Origin: Hahella chejuensis KCTC 2396
GTDB taxonomy: Bacteria; Pseudomonadota; Gammaproteobacteria; Pseudomonadales; Oleiphilaceae
Length of the DNA: 64,000 bases
Assembly (NCBI RefSeq): GCF_000012985.1
Contig: NC_007645.1
Span: 2,572,501 to 2,636,500 of the forward strand
Direction of reading: 5' to 3'
Part shown: in pieces, positions 1 to 8,246 of the stretch
Position numbering within the stretch: position 1 is the first letter of the stretch
Layout: every line of letters begins with the position of its first letter
The notes under the pieces: generated by a model
The model's database searches: none
Told to the model about the DNA's origin: nothing
Seen by the model: only the letters and a program-made list of their open reading frames with translations
Translations under genes and position numbers: made by a program

Positions 1-1
1 G

Positions 2-787
2 GAATCTTTAATGACGGCGACGATTGTTGATGATCTGACCGATACGCAAAGCGACAAAAACCGTGAGTGCAAGGGGCAGGGCATCGCCAACATCGGCGCG
101 GGTCTGTTTGGCGGTATGGCGGGCTGCGCCATGATCGGCCAGTCGGTGATCAACGTGAAGTCCGGCGGTCGCGGCAGGCTATCCACTTTCGCGGCGGGCT
201 TGTTGTTGCTGGTGATGATCGCCTTCCTGGGGCCTTGGTTGTCGCGCATCCCCATGGCGGCGTTGGTGGCGGTCATGATCATGGTGTCCATTGGTACTTT
301 CAGCTGGGATTCCATCATTAATCTGAAGAAGCATCCGCTCTCCACTAATATCGTGATGATCTCCACCGTTGCGGTGGTCATTGCGACGCATAACCTCGCG
401 TATGGCGTTTTTGTCGGCGTGTTGTTGGCCGCTTTGTTCTTCGCCAATAAAGTCAGCCATTTCATGTATGTAGAATCCGCCTTGAGTGAAGACGGCGCTC
501 AGCGCACCTACCGGGTGGTGGGGCAGGTGTTTTTTAACTCTTCCGATAAGTTCGTTGCTAACTTTGATTTCAAGGAAGCGGTGGACAAAGTGGTGATCGA
601 CCTGCATCGCGCGCACTTCTGGGATATCTCTGCGGTTTCGGCGCTGGACAAGGTGGTGATAAAGTTCCGCAGGGAAGGGGCGGATGTCGAGTTGATCGGC
701 CTGAACGAGGCCAGCGAGACAATTGTTGACCGCTTTGGCGTGCACGACAAACCCGAAGAGATCGAGAAAATCATGGGAGGTCATTAA
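2..787 (+). CDS. SulP family anion transporter, C-terminal part with STAS domain (5' end outside window)
   Basis: The reading frame is open from base 2, so the start lies upstream of the window. The visible part begins in the conserved SulP stretch read as ESLMTATIVDDLT...NREC.GQGIAN. It continues through the last hydrophobic segments (about 50-75, 80-100 and 110-140 of the visible protein) and ends in a cytoplasmic STAS domain with the DISAVSAL phosphosite-like loop. SulP proteins move sulfate, bicarbonate or related anions across the inner membrane; the substrate cannot be told from this fragment. Its stop codon overlaps the start of the universal stress protein by one base (TAATG), so the two are probably translationally coupled. 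Confidence 0.9.
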   Translation, partial: ESLMTATIVDDLTDTQSDKNRECKGQGIANIGAGLFGGMAGCAMIGQSVINVKSGGRGRLSTFAAGLLLLVMIAFLGPWLSRIPMAALVAVMIMVSIGTFSWDSIINLKKHPLSTNIVMISTVAVVIATHNLAYGVFVGVLLAALFFANKVSHFMYVESALSEDGAQRTYRVVGQVFFNSSDKFVANFDFKEAVDKVVIDLHRAHFWDISAVSALDKVVIKFRREGADVELIGLNEASETIVDRFGVHDKPEEIEKIMGGH

Positions 788-1650
788 TGGAGAACAATAA
801 TAAGACGGTGCTGGCCTGTATCGACGGTTCGAATTTCAGCCGCGCAGTCTGCGATTACGCCGCCTGGATTGCGCAACGTGTCGGCGCGCCCCTCAAACTG
901 CTGCACAACATTGAACACCGGGAAGCGCCCGCCGTGTCGGATCTGACCGGCAGCATCGGTTTGGGCAGCAGAGAGAAGTTGCTGGCGGAACTGACCGACC
1001 TGGAGCAGCGCCGCAGCAAAATCCTGCTGCAGGAAGGCAAATTGATGCTGGAGGCGGCGAAAGAAAGAGTGATCGCCGCCGGCGTAAGCAACCCGGTCGT
1101 CAACCAGCGCCATGGTGGTCTCACGGAGGCCTTGATCGAGCTGGAGGACGATATCCGGGTGCTGGTGATGGGCATTCGCGGCGAAGAGCATGAGAACCAG
1201 GCGGGACGCGTCGGCGCGCACCTGGAAACCATCATTCGCTCTCTGCATCGTCCTGTGTTGGTGGTGAATGGCGAATTCAGCGCGCCTCAGCGCATCATGC
1301 TGGCCTATGACGGCAGCGAGGCCGCCGGTAAAGCGTTGAATATGGTGGCGGAAAGCCCGCTATACAGAGACCTGCGTTGCCATGTCGTGCACGTCAGCCG
1401 CGACGGCAAAGCCAATGAGCAAGTGCTGGAGCAGGCGGTGCAACGTTTGCGGAACGCTGGCGTTGATGTTGTCGCGGCCAAACTGACCGGCGCGGTGGAG
1501 CAGGAACTATGTGATTACCAGCGTCAGCATGATATCGATCTGACTGTCATGGGCGCATACAGCCACACCCGTCTGCGTGAGTTGCTGCTCGGCAGCTTCA
1601 CTGCAAAAATGCTGACAATGACGCAAAAGCCGTTGTTATTGCTGCGCTAG
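787..1650 (+). CDS. Universal stress protein, tandem UspA domains
   Basis: A 287-residue protein built from two UspA domains (about 1-150 and 160-287). Each opens with a beta strand of the type VLACIDGSNFS / IMLAYDGSEAA. The second domain ends with MGAYSHTRLRELLLGSF, a variant of the UspA ATP-binding loop in which the second glycine is replaced by serine, so nucleotide binding there is uncertain. Coupling to the SulP gene (TAATG overlap) suggests it regulates or senses with that transporter. SulP-Usp pairs are recurrent in bacteria. The exact ligand and target are unknown. Confidence 0.88.
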   Translation: MENNNKTVLACIDGSNFSRAVCDYAAWIAQRVGAPLKLLHNIEHREAPAVSDLTGSIGLGSREKLLAELTDLEQRRSKILLQEGKLMLEAAKERVIAAGVSNPVVNQRHGGLTEALIELEDDIRVLVMGIRGEEHENQAGRVGAHLETIIRSLHRPVLVVNGEFSAPQRIMLAYDGSEAAGKALNMVAESPLYRDLRCHVVHVSRDGKANEQVLEQAVQRLRNAGVDVVAAKLTGAVEQELCDYQRQHDIDLTVMGAYSHTRLRELLLGSFTAKMLTMTQKPLLLLR

Positions 1651-1705
1651 GGATGCTTCAAAAAAGCAGGGATGTTTTAAACAGGGTTACTTAAAAAAAG
1701 GGAAA

Positions 1706-1728
1706 GCGTCCGCCTGTGCGGCGGACGC
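1706..1728. terminator. Bidirectional rho-independent terminator
   Basis: Perfect 9-bp stem GCGTCCGCC / GGCGGACGC with a TGTGC loop between two convergent genes. A run of seven T on the minus strand (bases 1693-1699 are A) makes it strongest for the DAHP synthase transcript. Confidence 0.8.
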
Positions 1729-1747
1729 GAACTTTCTGACCCGCCGC

Positions 1748-2818
1748 CTAGATACGCTTTGGTAAAACGTCTTTCAGCTTGTCGTGCATGTCGCGCAGGG
1801 CTTTTTCTGTGGTGGCCCAGTCGATACAGGCGTCGGTGATGGAGACGCCATATTGCAGATCCGCCAGATTGGCGGGGATTGGCTGATTGCCGAAGTTGAT
1901 ATTGCTCTCCACCATCACGCCCACGATGGACTTGTTGCCTTCCATGATCTGATGAGTGATGTCCTGCATGACCAGCGGCTGCAGAGACGCATCCTTGCTG
2001 GAGTTGGCGTGGCTGCAATCCACCATAATGGCTTCACGCAGTTTGGCCTTCTGCAGTTCCTTCTCACACAGCGCGACGCTGACCGAGTCGTAGTTCGGCT
2101 TGCCGCCGCCGCCACGTAATACGACATGACCGTAAGCGTTGCCTTTGGTGCGGATGATCGCGACCTGACCTTCCCGGTTGATGCCCAGGAAGGAATGCGG
2201 GTGCGATACGGAACTCATGGCGTTGACTGCGACAGTGAGGCTGCCGTCGGTGCCGTTTTTAAAGCCGATGGGCATGGACAGACCGCTGCTCATTTCTCGG
2301 TGAGTCTGGGACTCGGTGGTTCTGGCGCCGATGGCGGACCAGGAGATGGTGTCCTGCAGATATTGCGGAGAAATCGGGTCCAACGCTTCCGTTGCGGTGG
2401 GCAGGCCCATTTCCGCCAATTCCACCAGCAATTGCCGGCCGATATGCAGGCCTTTTTCGATTTCGAAGGAGTCATCGATGTTGGGATCGTTGATCAACCC
2501 TTTCCAACCGATAGTGGTGCGCGGTTTTTCGAAATACACGCGCATGACCAGATAGAGAGTGTCCTTTAATTCTTCCGATAACGTTTTAAGTTTCTGCGCG
2601 TACTCTTTTGCGGCGGCCACGTCGTGAATCGAGCAGGGCCCGACCACTACAAACAGGCGGTGATCCTTGCGATCAAGAATATTGCGGATGGTTTCACGAC
2701 CCTCAATAACGGTTTGACCCGCTTGTTCGGATAGAGGGATGTCGCTCTTAAGCTGGTCAGGAGTAATGAGAATCTCCTGACTGTTTACATTTACGTTTTC
2801 AATCTGATTTAAGGACAT
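1748..2818 (-). CDS. aroG: 3-deoxy-7-phosphoheptulonate (DAHP) synthase, class I
   Basis: A 356-residue class I DAHP synthase of the AroF/AroG/AroH type. It condenses phosphoenolpyruvate with erythrose 4-phosphate in the first step of the shikimate pathway. Diagnostic stretches are VVVGPCSIHD, MRVYFEKPRTTIGWKG, GARTTESQTHRE, FKNGTDG, VDCSHANSSK and GVMVESN, which hold the metal and PEP ligands. Length is normal for the family. I cannot tell the feedback specificity (Phe, Tyr or Trp) from sequence by eye, so the symbol is by family only. No leader peptide or TyrR site was recognised upstream. It stands alone, ending in a shared terminator. Confidence 0.93.
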   Translation of the reverse strand: MSLNQIENVNVNSQEILITPDQLKSDIPLSEQAGQTVIEGRETIRNILDRKDHRLFVVVGPCSIHDVAAAKEYAQKLKTLSEELKDTLYLVMRVYFEKPRTTIGWKGLINDPNIDDSFEIEKGLHIGRQLLVELAEMGLPTATEALDPISPQYLQDTISWSAIGARTTESQTHREMSSGLSMPIGFKNGTDGSLTVAVNAMSSVSHPHSFLGINREGQVAIIRTKGNAYGHVVLRGGGGKPNYDSVSVALCEKELQKAKLREAIMVDCSHANSSKDASLQPLVMQDITHQIMEGNKSIVGVMVESNINFGNQPIPANLADLQYGVSITDACIDWATTEKALRDMHDKLKDVLPKRI

Positions 2819-3063
2819 GCTTGATCCCTACTTGATTTCCCGTGTCAGCACTCCAGGCGTCAGGCGAACTTCGCTTATGGGAAAAGAGTTCGTCAGGTCC
2901 CCGATGGCGCTGGTTTGATTTGATCCCGCCGGCGAACCCCGCGGCGCAGCCGGGCTCAGGCAGGACAAGAAGGATAGCAAGCTTGCCGGCGTTAGCCTAT
3001 AGATTAATCGAGGAAATTCAGCGCACAGTGGGAGTTTGCGGGCGGTTTAACGGCAATAGGAAC

Positions 3064-3109
3064 CCGGAGACGGAATTTTCCGTCTCCGGTAGGGTCGGCG
3101 TTAGCCGAC
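3064..3109. terminator. Two adjacent strong hairpins, probable terminator of the small minus-strand ORF
   Basis: Bases 3064-3089 form a near-perfect palindrome (CCGGAGACGGAA, TT, TTCCGTCTCCGG), and 3094-3109 form GTCGGC-GTTA-GCCGAC. They lie directly after the TAG of the small ORF at 3109-3111. There is no U-tract, so termination is inferred. Confidence 0.45.
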
Positions 3110-3267
3110 TATAGGCAACACTGGGGCAGATAGGGAAATTCGTCCAATGGACGTCTGTCCCTGCGCCGGTCAGTGCTGCGACGCTCAAGGTTCTTGATCC
3201 TGGGCGCGTTCGATCCCGGTTGGTTGCGACGCTCTCTGTGGCGGCGATCTTCGCAAAGGTTATACAT
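3109..3267 (-). CDS. Small Arg-rich hypothetical protein (52 aa)
   Basis: A 52-codon ORF opens with ATG at 3267 behind a textbook ribosome-binding site (GGAGGACTC-ATG) and closes with TAG just before strong hairpins. The peptide begins MYNLCEDRRHRERRN and contains ERRSTDRRRDRRPLDEFPYL. It is very basic, with repeated D/E-R-R units, one early Cys and a Cys-Cys near the C-terminus. I do not recognise a named family. The good RBS, the plausible composition and the otherwise empty intergenic space argue that it is real. It could be a small nucleic-acid-binding or metal-binding peptide, but nothing shows this. Confidence 0.5.
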   Translation of the reverse strand: MYNLCEDRRHRERRNQPGSNAPRIKNLERRSTDRRRDRRPLDEFPYLPQCCL

Positions 3268-3572
3268 TGAGTCCTCCTTGTTATTCACTGCTGTTCGGTC
3301 ATGCGGGACTCTGGTTTAAAGCATAACAGTATTACGTTTGTGAGGTCATATTGATTGGTCATAAGAGCGGTCTGCACAGAATCGGCGGTTATAGGCGATC
3401 AGCATGAAATATCTGTCAGACGCGACCCGTCCGCGACAAATCCGACTATACTTTTAAAGTCGTCCGGACATTTTTAACCTCGCGTTTTCATTCCCCTCTA
3501 ACACCGGACCGCTTCGGCCCGGATCTCGCTGTTGCGGCTGTCTTGAGAAGATGGGTTGCGTGCAAAAGGTAC
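3268..3572. other. Intergenic region between divergent small ORF and DUF1631 gene
   Basis: About 300 bases without a supported gene. They should carry the promoters for the small minus-strand ORF and for the DUF1631-PilZ pair. I see AT-rich patches near 3325-3360 and 3445-3480 but no operator or riboswitch that I can defend. Confidence 0.4.
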
Positions 3573-5378
3573 ATGATGGAGCAAGCTGAAGTTACAGTAG
3601 AAGCCCTTTCCGCGGCCCTGGTCAGGCTGGAGCTTCCAGAGACAAAAGAGATATTTTCTTTGCTTGGCGACACTGCCGCGGCGCCTCAAATGGATAGAGA
3701 GCGTCATGAGGTGGCGGACAAGTTGGCCAGCGTCAGCCGGGAGAAGCAGGAAAATCTTAAGGGAGTGGTGCTGGCGCTCAGTAAAGAGCTTGGCGGATTG
3801 GACAGAACGCTGGTCAACTGCCTTACTTTCATCGACCGCGCGGTGGAGCGCTGGGAAAACGCGAGCCCTCTGGACCCGTTCGTAAAGAAGAGTCTGCTGC
3901 GGCGCAAGTATATATTCGCCGCCTTGCTGCTCGATCAACCGGAATTCGTGATTAACGAAGAGCACCCAGTGGCGCGCTTGCTGGCGTTGGTGGAAAAGCT
4001 GTTCATGGGCTGGGAGGAAGGCGGAGGGCAGCCGCCGCCCTTTGTGATGAAGTCTCTGTCCGCACTGACGCATTTGCTGGATGACGACAACTGCCTCAGC
4101 TCCGACGAGCAGCGTCGCGCCTACGACGCCCTGATGACGGAGTGGCGGCGGGAAAGTCAGCGTCGTCATCAATTGGAAAAGCGCCTGATTGAAACTGAAT
4201 TGGGGCTCGATAATGCCTGGTATATCCACCAGAAGGCCGCGATAGCGGTGAACCAGGCGGCGGCGGGAGTGGAGCTGCCGGAAGTGGTGGTCCAGTTCAT
4301 GAAAGGGCCCTGGCTCGACTCCATACGGCTGGTGCTGTTGCAGGAAGGCGAGAGCAGCAAGCATTATTCGATTATGCGTAAGCTGTGCGATCGCATCGTG
4401 TTCACGTTTCGTGGCGACCACACACCCGCCAGCAGGCAGAAGTTATACACCTTCGCGGGATTGATTGTGGAAGAGCTGGAGAAGCATCTGGTCAGCCTGA
4501 ATCATAATCCCAATGACGTCGAACAAACCCTGGCCTGGCTGGAGGATATCCTGATGAGCATCGTCAAAGGTCAGGATGTGGAGCGGGTTATGTTCACGCC
4601 GGCCCCGACGGAACTGGATGAGGCGAGAGATCAGTTGCAAGTTGACGAACTGGCGCTCACGGAGTTGCGCGGCGGATGGTTTCAGCGGTTCGACAAAGTG
4701 TGCAAGTTTCTGGCGTATCTGCCAGGACAGAAAGCGGTGGTATGGGGCGACTATAACGGCAGAAAAACGTCGTTGGAGCCCATTGAGGACTTGATCAAAG
4801 ACAAGGAAAAAGGCCGCTTGCAGGCGTTCGACGGCTCAACGCGCATCCAGCAAGTGTTCTACGAGCTGGCCAGGGAGTATATTGTCTGGGACCGCGCTCA
4901 ACGTCTGCGTCAGCAAAGTTTGCTGGCGAAAGAAAAAGCGCTGCGTAAGGCGGCGCAGGAAAAAGCGGAAGCGGAGGCCAGGGCGATTATCGCCGCTCGG
5001 GAAGAAGCAACCAGAAAGCTGGAGCAGGAACGCCTTGAGGCGGAGCAGGAATTGCGCCAGCGGGAGTTGGAAGAGCAGGAAAGGGAAGCTCTGGAGAGAC
5101 GTCAGCAGGCGCGTAGCGCGATTGACGGCCTCAAAGTAGGTGGCTGGGTGCAGTTGCAGAAGGGAGGCGAACCTGTGCGCTGCAAGCTGGGCGTACGACT
5201 AAACGCCACGGACAAGCTGATATTTGTAGATGATTTCGGGATGAAAATAACAGAAATGAAACGCGACGAAGTAGTGGATCAGATTCTCGACGGTCTTTTT
5301 GAGGTGTTGGGAGCTGGCGTGGAAATGGAAGAAAGGTTGTCCCGCGCCTTGGGCAGAATAGGTATTGCGAAGAGGTGA
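3573..5378 (+). CDS. DUF1631 family protein
   Basis: About 600 residues resembling the DUF1631 family of gammaproteobacteria (sometimes mislabelled thymidine phosphorylase). It is mostly alpha-helical and soluble, with a long charged coiled coil near residues 450-530 rich in EEAxRKLEQERLEAEQE-type repeats. The C-terminus (about 530-600, GGWVQLQKGGEPVRCKLG...) resembles a small beta-barrel. I place the start at ATG 3573 (or the adjacent ATG 3576) after AAAAGG; the in-frame TTG at 3543 is less likely. The following PilZ gene starts four bases after the stop, so the two form an operon, which suggests a role linked to c-di-GMP. No enzyme motif is visible. Confidence 0.8.
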   Translation: MMEQAEVTVEALSAALVRLELPETKEIFSLLGDTAAAPQMDRERHEVADKLASVSREKQENLKGVVLALSKELGGLDRTLVNCLTFIDRAVERWENASPLDPFVKKSLLRRKYIFAALLLDQPEFVINEEHPVARLLALVEKLFMGWEEGGGQPPPFVMKSLSALTHLLDDDNCLSSDEQRRAYDALMTEWRRESQRRHQLEKRLIETELGLDNAWYIHQKAAIAVNQAAAGVELPEVVVQFMKGPWLDSIRLVLLQEGESSKHYSIMRKLCDRIVFTFRGDHTPASRQKLYTFAGLIVEELEKHLVSLNHNPNDVEQTLAWLEDILMSIVKGQDVERVMFTPAPTELDEARDQLQVDELALTELRGGWFQRFDKVCKFLAYLPGQKAVVWGDYNGRKTSLEPIEDLIKDKEKGRLQAFDGSTRIQQVFYELAREYIVWDRAQRLRQQSLLAKEKALRKAAQEKAEAEARAIIAAREEATRKLEQERLEAEQELRQRELEEQEREALERRQQARSAIDGLKVGGWVQLQKGGEPVRCKLGVRLNATDKLIFVDDFGMKITEMKRDEVVDQILDGLFEVLGAGVEMEERLSRALGRIGIAKR

Positions 5379-5381
5379 CGT

Positions 5382-5801
5382 ATGTCGGTGAAAGAAAACC
5401 CCCTGGACGATAACCAGCGCACGGAGCCGCGTCTGCCGCACAATGAGGTGATTTATGTGGAGATCATGACGCCCGGCGCGGTGGAAAGCGATGATCTCAA
5501 CCCGGCGGTGCGGGCGACTGAGACGGTGGATATCTCCGCCAACGGGCTGCAAGTGCGCATTCCAGAAGCGCTGCGAGTCGGCGCCATATTGCAGATATGC
5601 ATCCTGCGTGAGAAAACCGGCGACAAGTTCCACCTTACCGCTGAAGTGAAGTGGCGAAAACGTCTGCCGGGAACGTATGGATATATGACGGGGCTGGCGC
5701 TGTTTGAGTCTGAAGAGACTTCCATTGCGGAGTGGAAAATGGCGGTGTCAGCCATGTTTTCCGATGAGGACGCCGACCACGCGGATCACGTCACCCACTG
5801 A
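5382..5801 (+). CDS. PilZ domain c-di-GMP-binding protein
   Basis: A 139-residue single-domain PilZ protein. Both ligand motifs are intact: RxxxR (RTEPR, about residue 14) and DxSxxG (DISANG, about residue 50). A late GLALF strand matches the end of the barrel. PilZ proteins bind cyclic di-GMP and transmit it to a partner. Here the partner is probably the DUF1631 protein encoded immediately upstream, whose TGA lies inside this gene's ribosome-binding region (GAGGTGACGT-ATG), implying coupled synthesis. The downstream process (motility, adhesion, exopolysaccharide) cannot be read from the sequence. Confidence 0.88.
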   Translation: MSVKENPLDDNQRTEPRLPHNEVIYVEIMTPGAVESDDLNPAVRATETVDISANGLQVRIPEALRVGAILQICILREKTGDKFHLTAEVKWRKRLPGTYGYMTGLALFESEETSIAEWKMAVSAMFSDEDADHADHVTH

Positions 5802-5873
5802 GGATTCGTAATCCCCGGGGTGACGGAAATGATTATGGCGTCGTCGCTCGGAAAGGGCGGTGCGCAGAAGGCG

Positions 5874-6944
5874 TCAAATGCCCTCCATCGGCTCGAAGCC
5901 GCCGTCGCCCTGCAGAATGGATTCCAGCTCCTCAATGGATGGTTCGCTGCGGGTCGGCGCCTGCTGTAGGTCCGACAGAAACACGATAGCGTCCTGCACC
6001 GTTTGGTAGGCGATTTCTTCCATAGGTACGTGCCCTACGTCTGGATAGCTGATGAACTTGATGTTTCTGACATCCCCGCGCCAGCGCTCCGCCAGTTTTA
6101 TGGGAACCCATCGATCCGCTTCTCCCCACATCAATAACGTCGGCGAGCGAATGTCCGCGAAGGGAAGGTTGCGTTGCTCCGCCGCAGCCTCTTTCATAAT
6201 GCGCATGGTGCGCACGTAAATCTTTCTGGCGCCGGGGCGTTGCGACATATGTACGTAGCGATAAAGGTTGTCCTGACTGATTCGCTTGGGATCGCCATAA
6301 ACCTGCTCCACATTGCGGGTCACCAAAAACGGCGGCTGCACGTAATTGGCCAGCGTTCCCACCACCGGCATGGTGGCCAGGTCGAATACCTTGGGAGTGT
6401 GTTCCTGCGGGTAGCCTACCGGGTCAACCAGAATGAGCTTTTCCACCTGTTCGGGATGCTCCGCCGCATAGCGTGCGGAGAGATATCCGCCGAAGGAGTT
6501 GCCCGCCAGACTGAATCGGGTCAGCTCCAGACGTCTGATGAATTTGCTAAAACGGGTGTAAACGTAGTCTTCATCGAAGTCGTCGGCGTCCTCCGGTCCT
6601 CCGGTCAGGCCGTAGCCGGGAAGATCCAGTGCGATGACTCGGTAATTCTTGCGTAATTCCTCGATCCAGCCTTCCCACGTATGTAGAGAAGACATGATGC
6701 CATGCAGTAACACGATGGTCGGCCCTTCGCCAACGTCGCGATAGTGGATTTGCAGGTCGTCTACTTCCATGAAGCGGGAGTCTTTATCCGCATATTGCTT
6801 TTTCAACTCTTTCAGGGGGATGTCCGCGACGCCTAAAGCGTTGGCGAGCGTAGGGCTGGCTTTGAGTGAAGGTTTGAGGCCGGCGCAACCACTGAGCCCG
6901 ACGACGAATAGAAGGCAGAACGACAGTAAGAGCTTCCTGTTCAT
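5874..6944 (-). CDS. Lipoprotein alpha/beta hydrolase
   Basis: A 356-residue alpha/beta-hydrolase with a lipoprotein signal (hydrophobic segment, then LSGC at about 17-20), so it is probably anchored in the envelope. The fold is clear: oxyanion stretch VLLHGIMSS, nucleophile elbow GNSFGG, acid in MWGEADRWVP, and catalytic His in DVGHVPMEE. Substrate is unknown; esterase or lipase-like activity is the family norm. A C-terminal extension of about 40 residues (QQAPTRSEPSIEELESILQGDGGFEP) is acidic and likely disordered. It lies alone between a PilZ gene and fabI. Confidence 0.85.
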   Translation of the reverse strand: MNRKLLLSFCLLFVVGLSGCAGLKPSLKASPTLANALGVADIPLKELKKQYADKDSRFMEVDDLQIHYRDVGEGPTIVLLHGIMSSLHTWEGWIEELRKNYRVIALDLPGYGLTGGPEDADDFDEDYVYTRFSKFIRRLELTRFSLAGNSFGGYLSARYAAEHPEQVEKLILVDPVGYPQEHTPKVFDLATMPVVGTLANYVQPPFLVTRNVEQVYGDPKRISQDNLYRYVHMSQRPGARKIYVRTMRIMKEAAAEQRNLPFADIRSPTLLMWGEADRWVPIKLAERWRGDVRNIKFISYPDVGHVPMEEIAYQTVQDAIVFLSDLQQAPTRSEPSIEELESILQGDGGFEPMEGI

Positions 6945-7119
6945 ATGCGGCTGAAATACTCCAGGTGAGGATTTTATTCTTATAAGGCTTGTTGTGGCGG
7001 GAGATTTAGGTCCCGAGATAACAAAAGGTTACATTACCCCTAAAGGGGGACTCATACAGTGACGTGGTGCTAAAAACCAATACGCGTCAAGTGGATGAAA
7101 CGAGGGGACGTCAACGGAA

Positions 7120-7151
7120 AGAGCAAGAGTGGAATAGAGCAAGAGTGGAAT
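7120..7151. repeat. 16-bp tandem duplication
   Basis: AGAGCAAGAGTGGAAT occurs twice head to tail (7120-7135 and 7136-7151) directly upstream of the fabI terminator hairpin. Probably a replication-slippage duplication. Confidence 0.8.
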
Positions 7152-7158
7152 AGAGAAA

Positions 7159-7180
7159 GGAGCCGGCGTGATCCGGCTCC
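7159..7180 (-). terminator. Terminator of fabI
   Basis: GGAGCCGG-CGTGAT-CCGGCTCC hairpin, 8-bp stem. On the minus strand it is followed by TTTCTC, a weak U-tract. It lies about 25 bases after the fabI stop. Confidence 0.65.
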
Positions 7181-7206
7181 GCAGAACAATGGTCAGCCGG
7201 GGTGAC

Positions 7207-7989
7207 TTATTCGCCGCCTCTGGCGGTGATGTTGAAGCCGCCGTCCACGTACATGATTTCACCGGTAACGCCGCTGGCCAGGTCGGAGCACAGGAACAGC
7301 GCAGCGTTGCCCACTTCTTCGATGGTTACATTGCGACGCAGCGGCGTCTGCTTCTCGTTTTCCTGCAGCATCTTACGGAAATCCTTGATGCCGGATGCGG
7401 CCAGAGTGCGGATTGGACCTGCGGAAATCGCGTTGACGCGAGTGCCTTCCGGCCCCAGGCTACACGCCATATAACGGGTGTTGGCTTCCAGGCTGGCTTT
7501 GGCCAGACCCATCACGTTGTAGTTGGGGATAACACGCTCTGCGCCCAGATAGGTCAAAGTCAGCAGGCTGCCGTTGCGGCCTTTCATCATTTCGCGAGCG
7601 CCTTTCGCCAATGCGACGAAGCTGTAGGAGCTGATGTCGTGAGCGATGCGGAAGCCTTCGCGAGTGGTGGCGTCCACATAGTTGCCGTCAAGCTCATGGC
7701 CTGGCGCGTAACCGACGGAGTGCACCAGAATGTCGACGCCGTCCCAGTGTTGGCCCAGATCTTTGAACAGTTGTTCGATTTCTGCGTCGCTGCTTACGTC
7801 GCAGGGAAATGTCAGCTTGGAGTCGTATTCGGCGGCGAAACCTTCCACTCGGCCCTTGAGCTTATCGTTTTGATAGGTCAGGGCGATTTCCGCGCCTTCC
7901 CGATGGAAAGCGTCAGCGATACCTTTGGCGATGGATAATTTACTTGCAACACCGACGATCAGTGCTTTTTTTCCGCTTAGTAATCCCAT
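7207..7989 (-). CDS. fabI: Enoyl-[acyl-carrier-protein] reductase, FabI type
   Basis: A 260-residue enoyl-ACP reductase catalysing the last step of each fatty-acid elongation cycle. It starts [25 protein letters not shown], the FabI-specific variant of the Rossmann nucleotide loop. The active-site pair YNVMGLAK (Tyr-x6-Lys) is present near residue 157, with the first conserved Tyr region at [10 protein letters not shown]. Length matches E. coli FabI (262), the NADH-dependent, triclosan-sensitive class. It is a single-gene unit with its own terminator. Confidence 0.95.
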   Translation of the reverse strand: MGLLSGKKALIVGVASKLSIAKGIADAFHREGAEIALTYQNDKLKGRVEGFAAEYDSKLTFPCDVSSDAEIEQLFKDLGQHWDGVDILVHSVGYAPGHELDGNYVDATTREGFRIAHDISSYSFVALAKGAREMMKGRNGSLLTLTYLGAERVIPNYNVMGLAKASLEANTRYMACSLGPEGTRVNAISAGPIRTLAASGIKDFRKMLQENEKQTPLRRNVTIEEVGNAALFLCSDLASGVTGEIMYVDGGFNITARGGE

Positions 7990-8246
7990 TTTTCTATCCT
8001 GTAGTTATCTTCAGAGAGACCTTCAAGCTGTTTATGAATAAACGGCCGATGATTGTATTTACTTAAGCTAACATCCAAAACTTATTGTCGGCTGAAACAT
8101 TAAATATTTTCTTACTAATCACGGCGACGCTTCTATGAGTCTTTAGTATGACAGAAAAAGGCGCGCCGTGGCCCGCCCTGCAACGCTCCGCGAGGATTTA
8201 CCGGTGCGCTTGAAGGCGTGTTGGTATGAGATGTGACCGCTTTGTA

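Noticed and set aside
2842-3114. 90-aa plus-strand ORF in the region upstream of DAHP synthase
   Set aside because: No ribosome-binding site and it runs through the hairpins at 3064-3109; composition is not protein-like.
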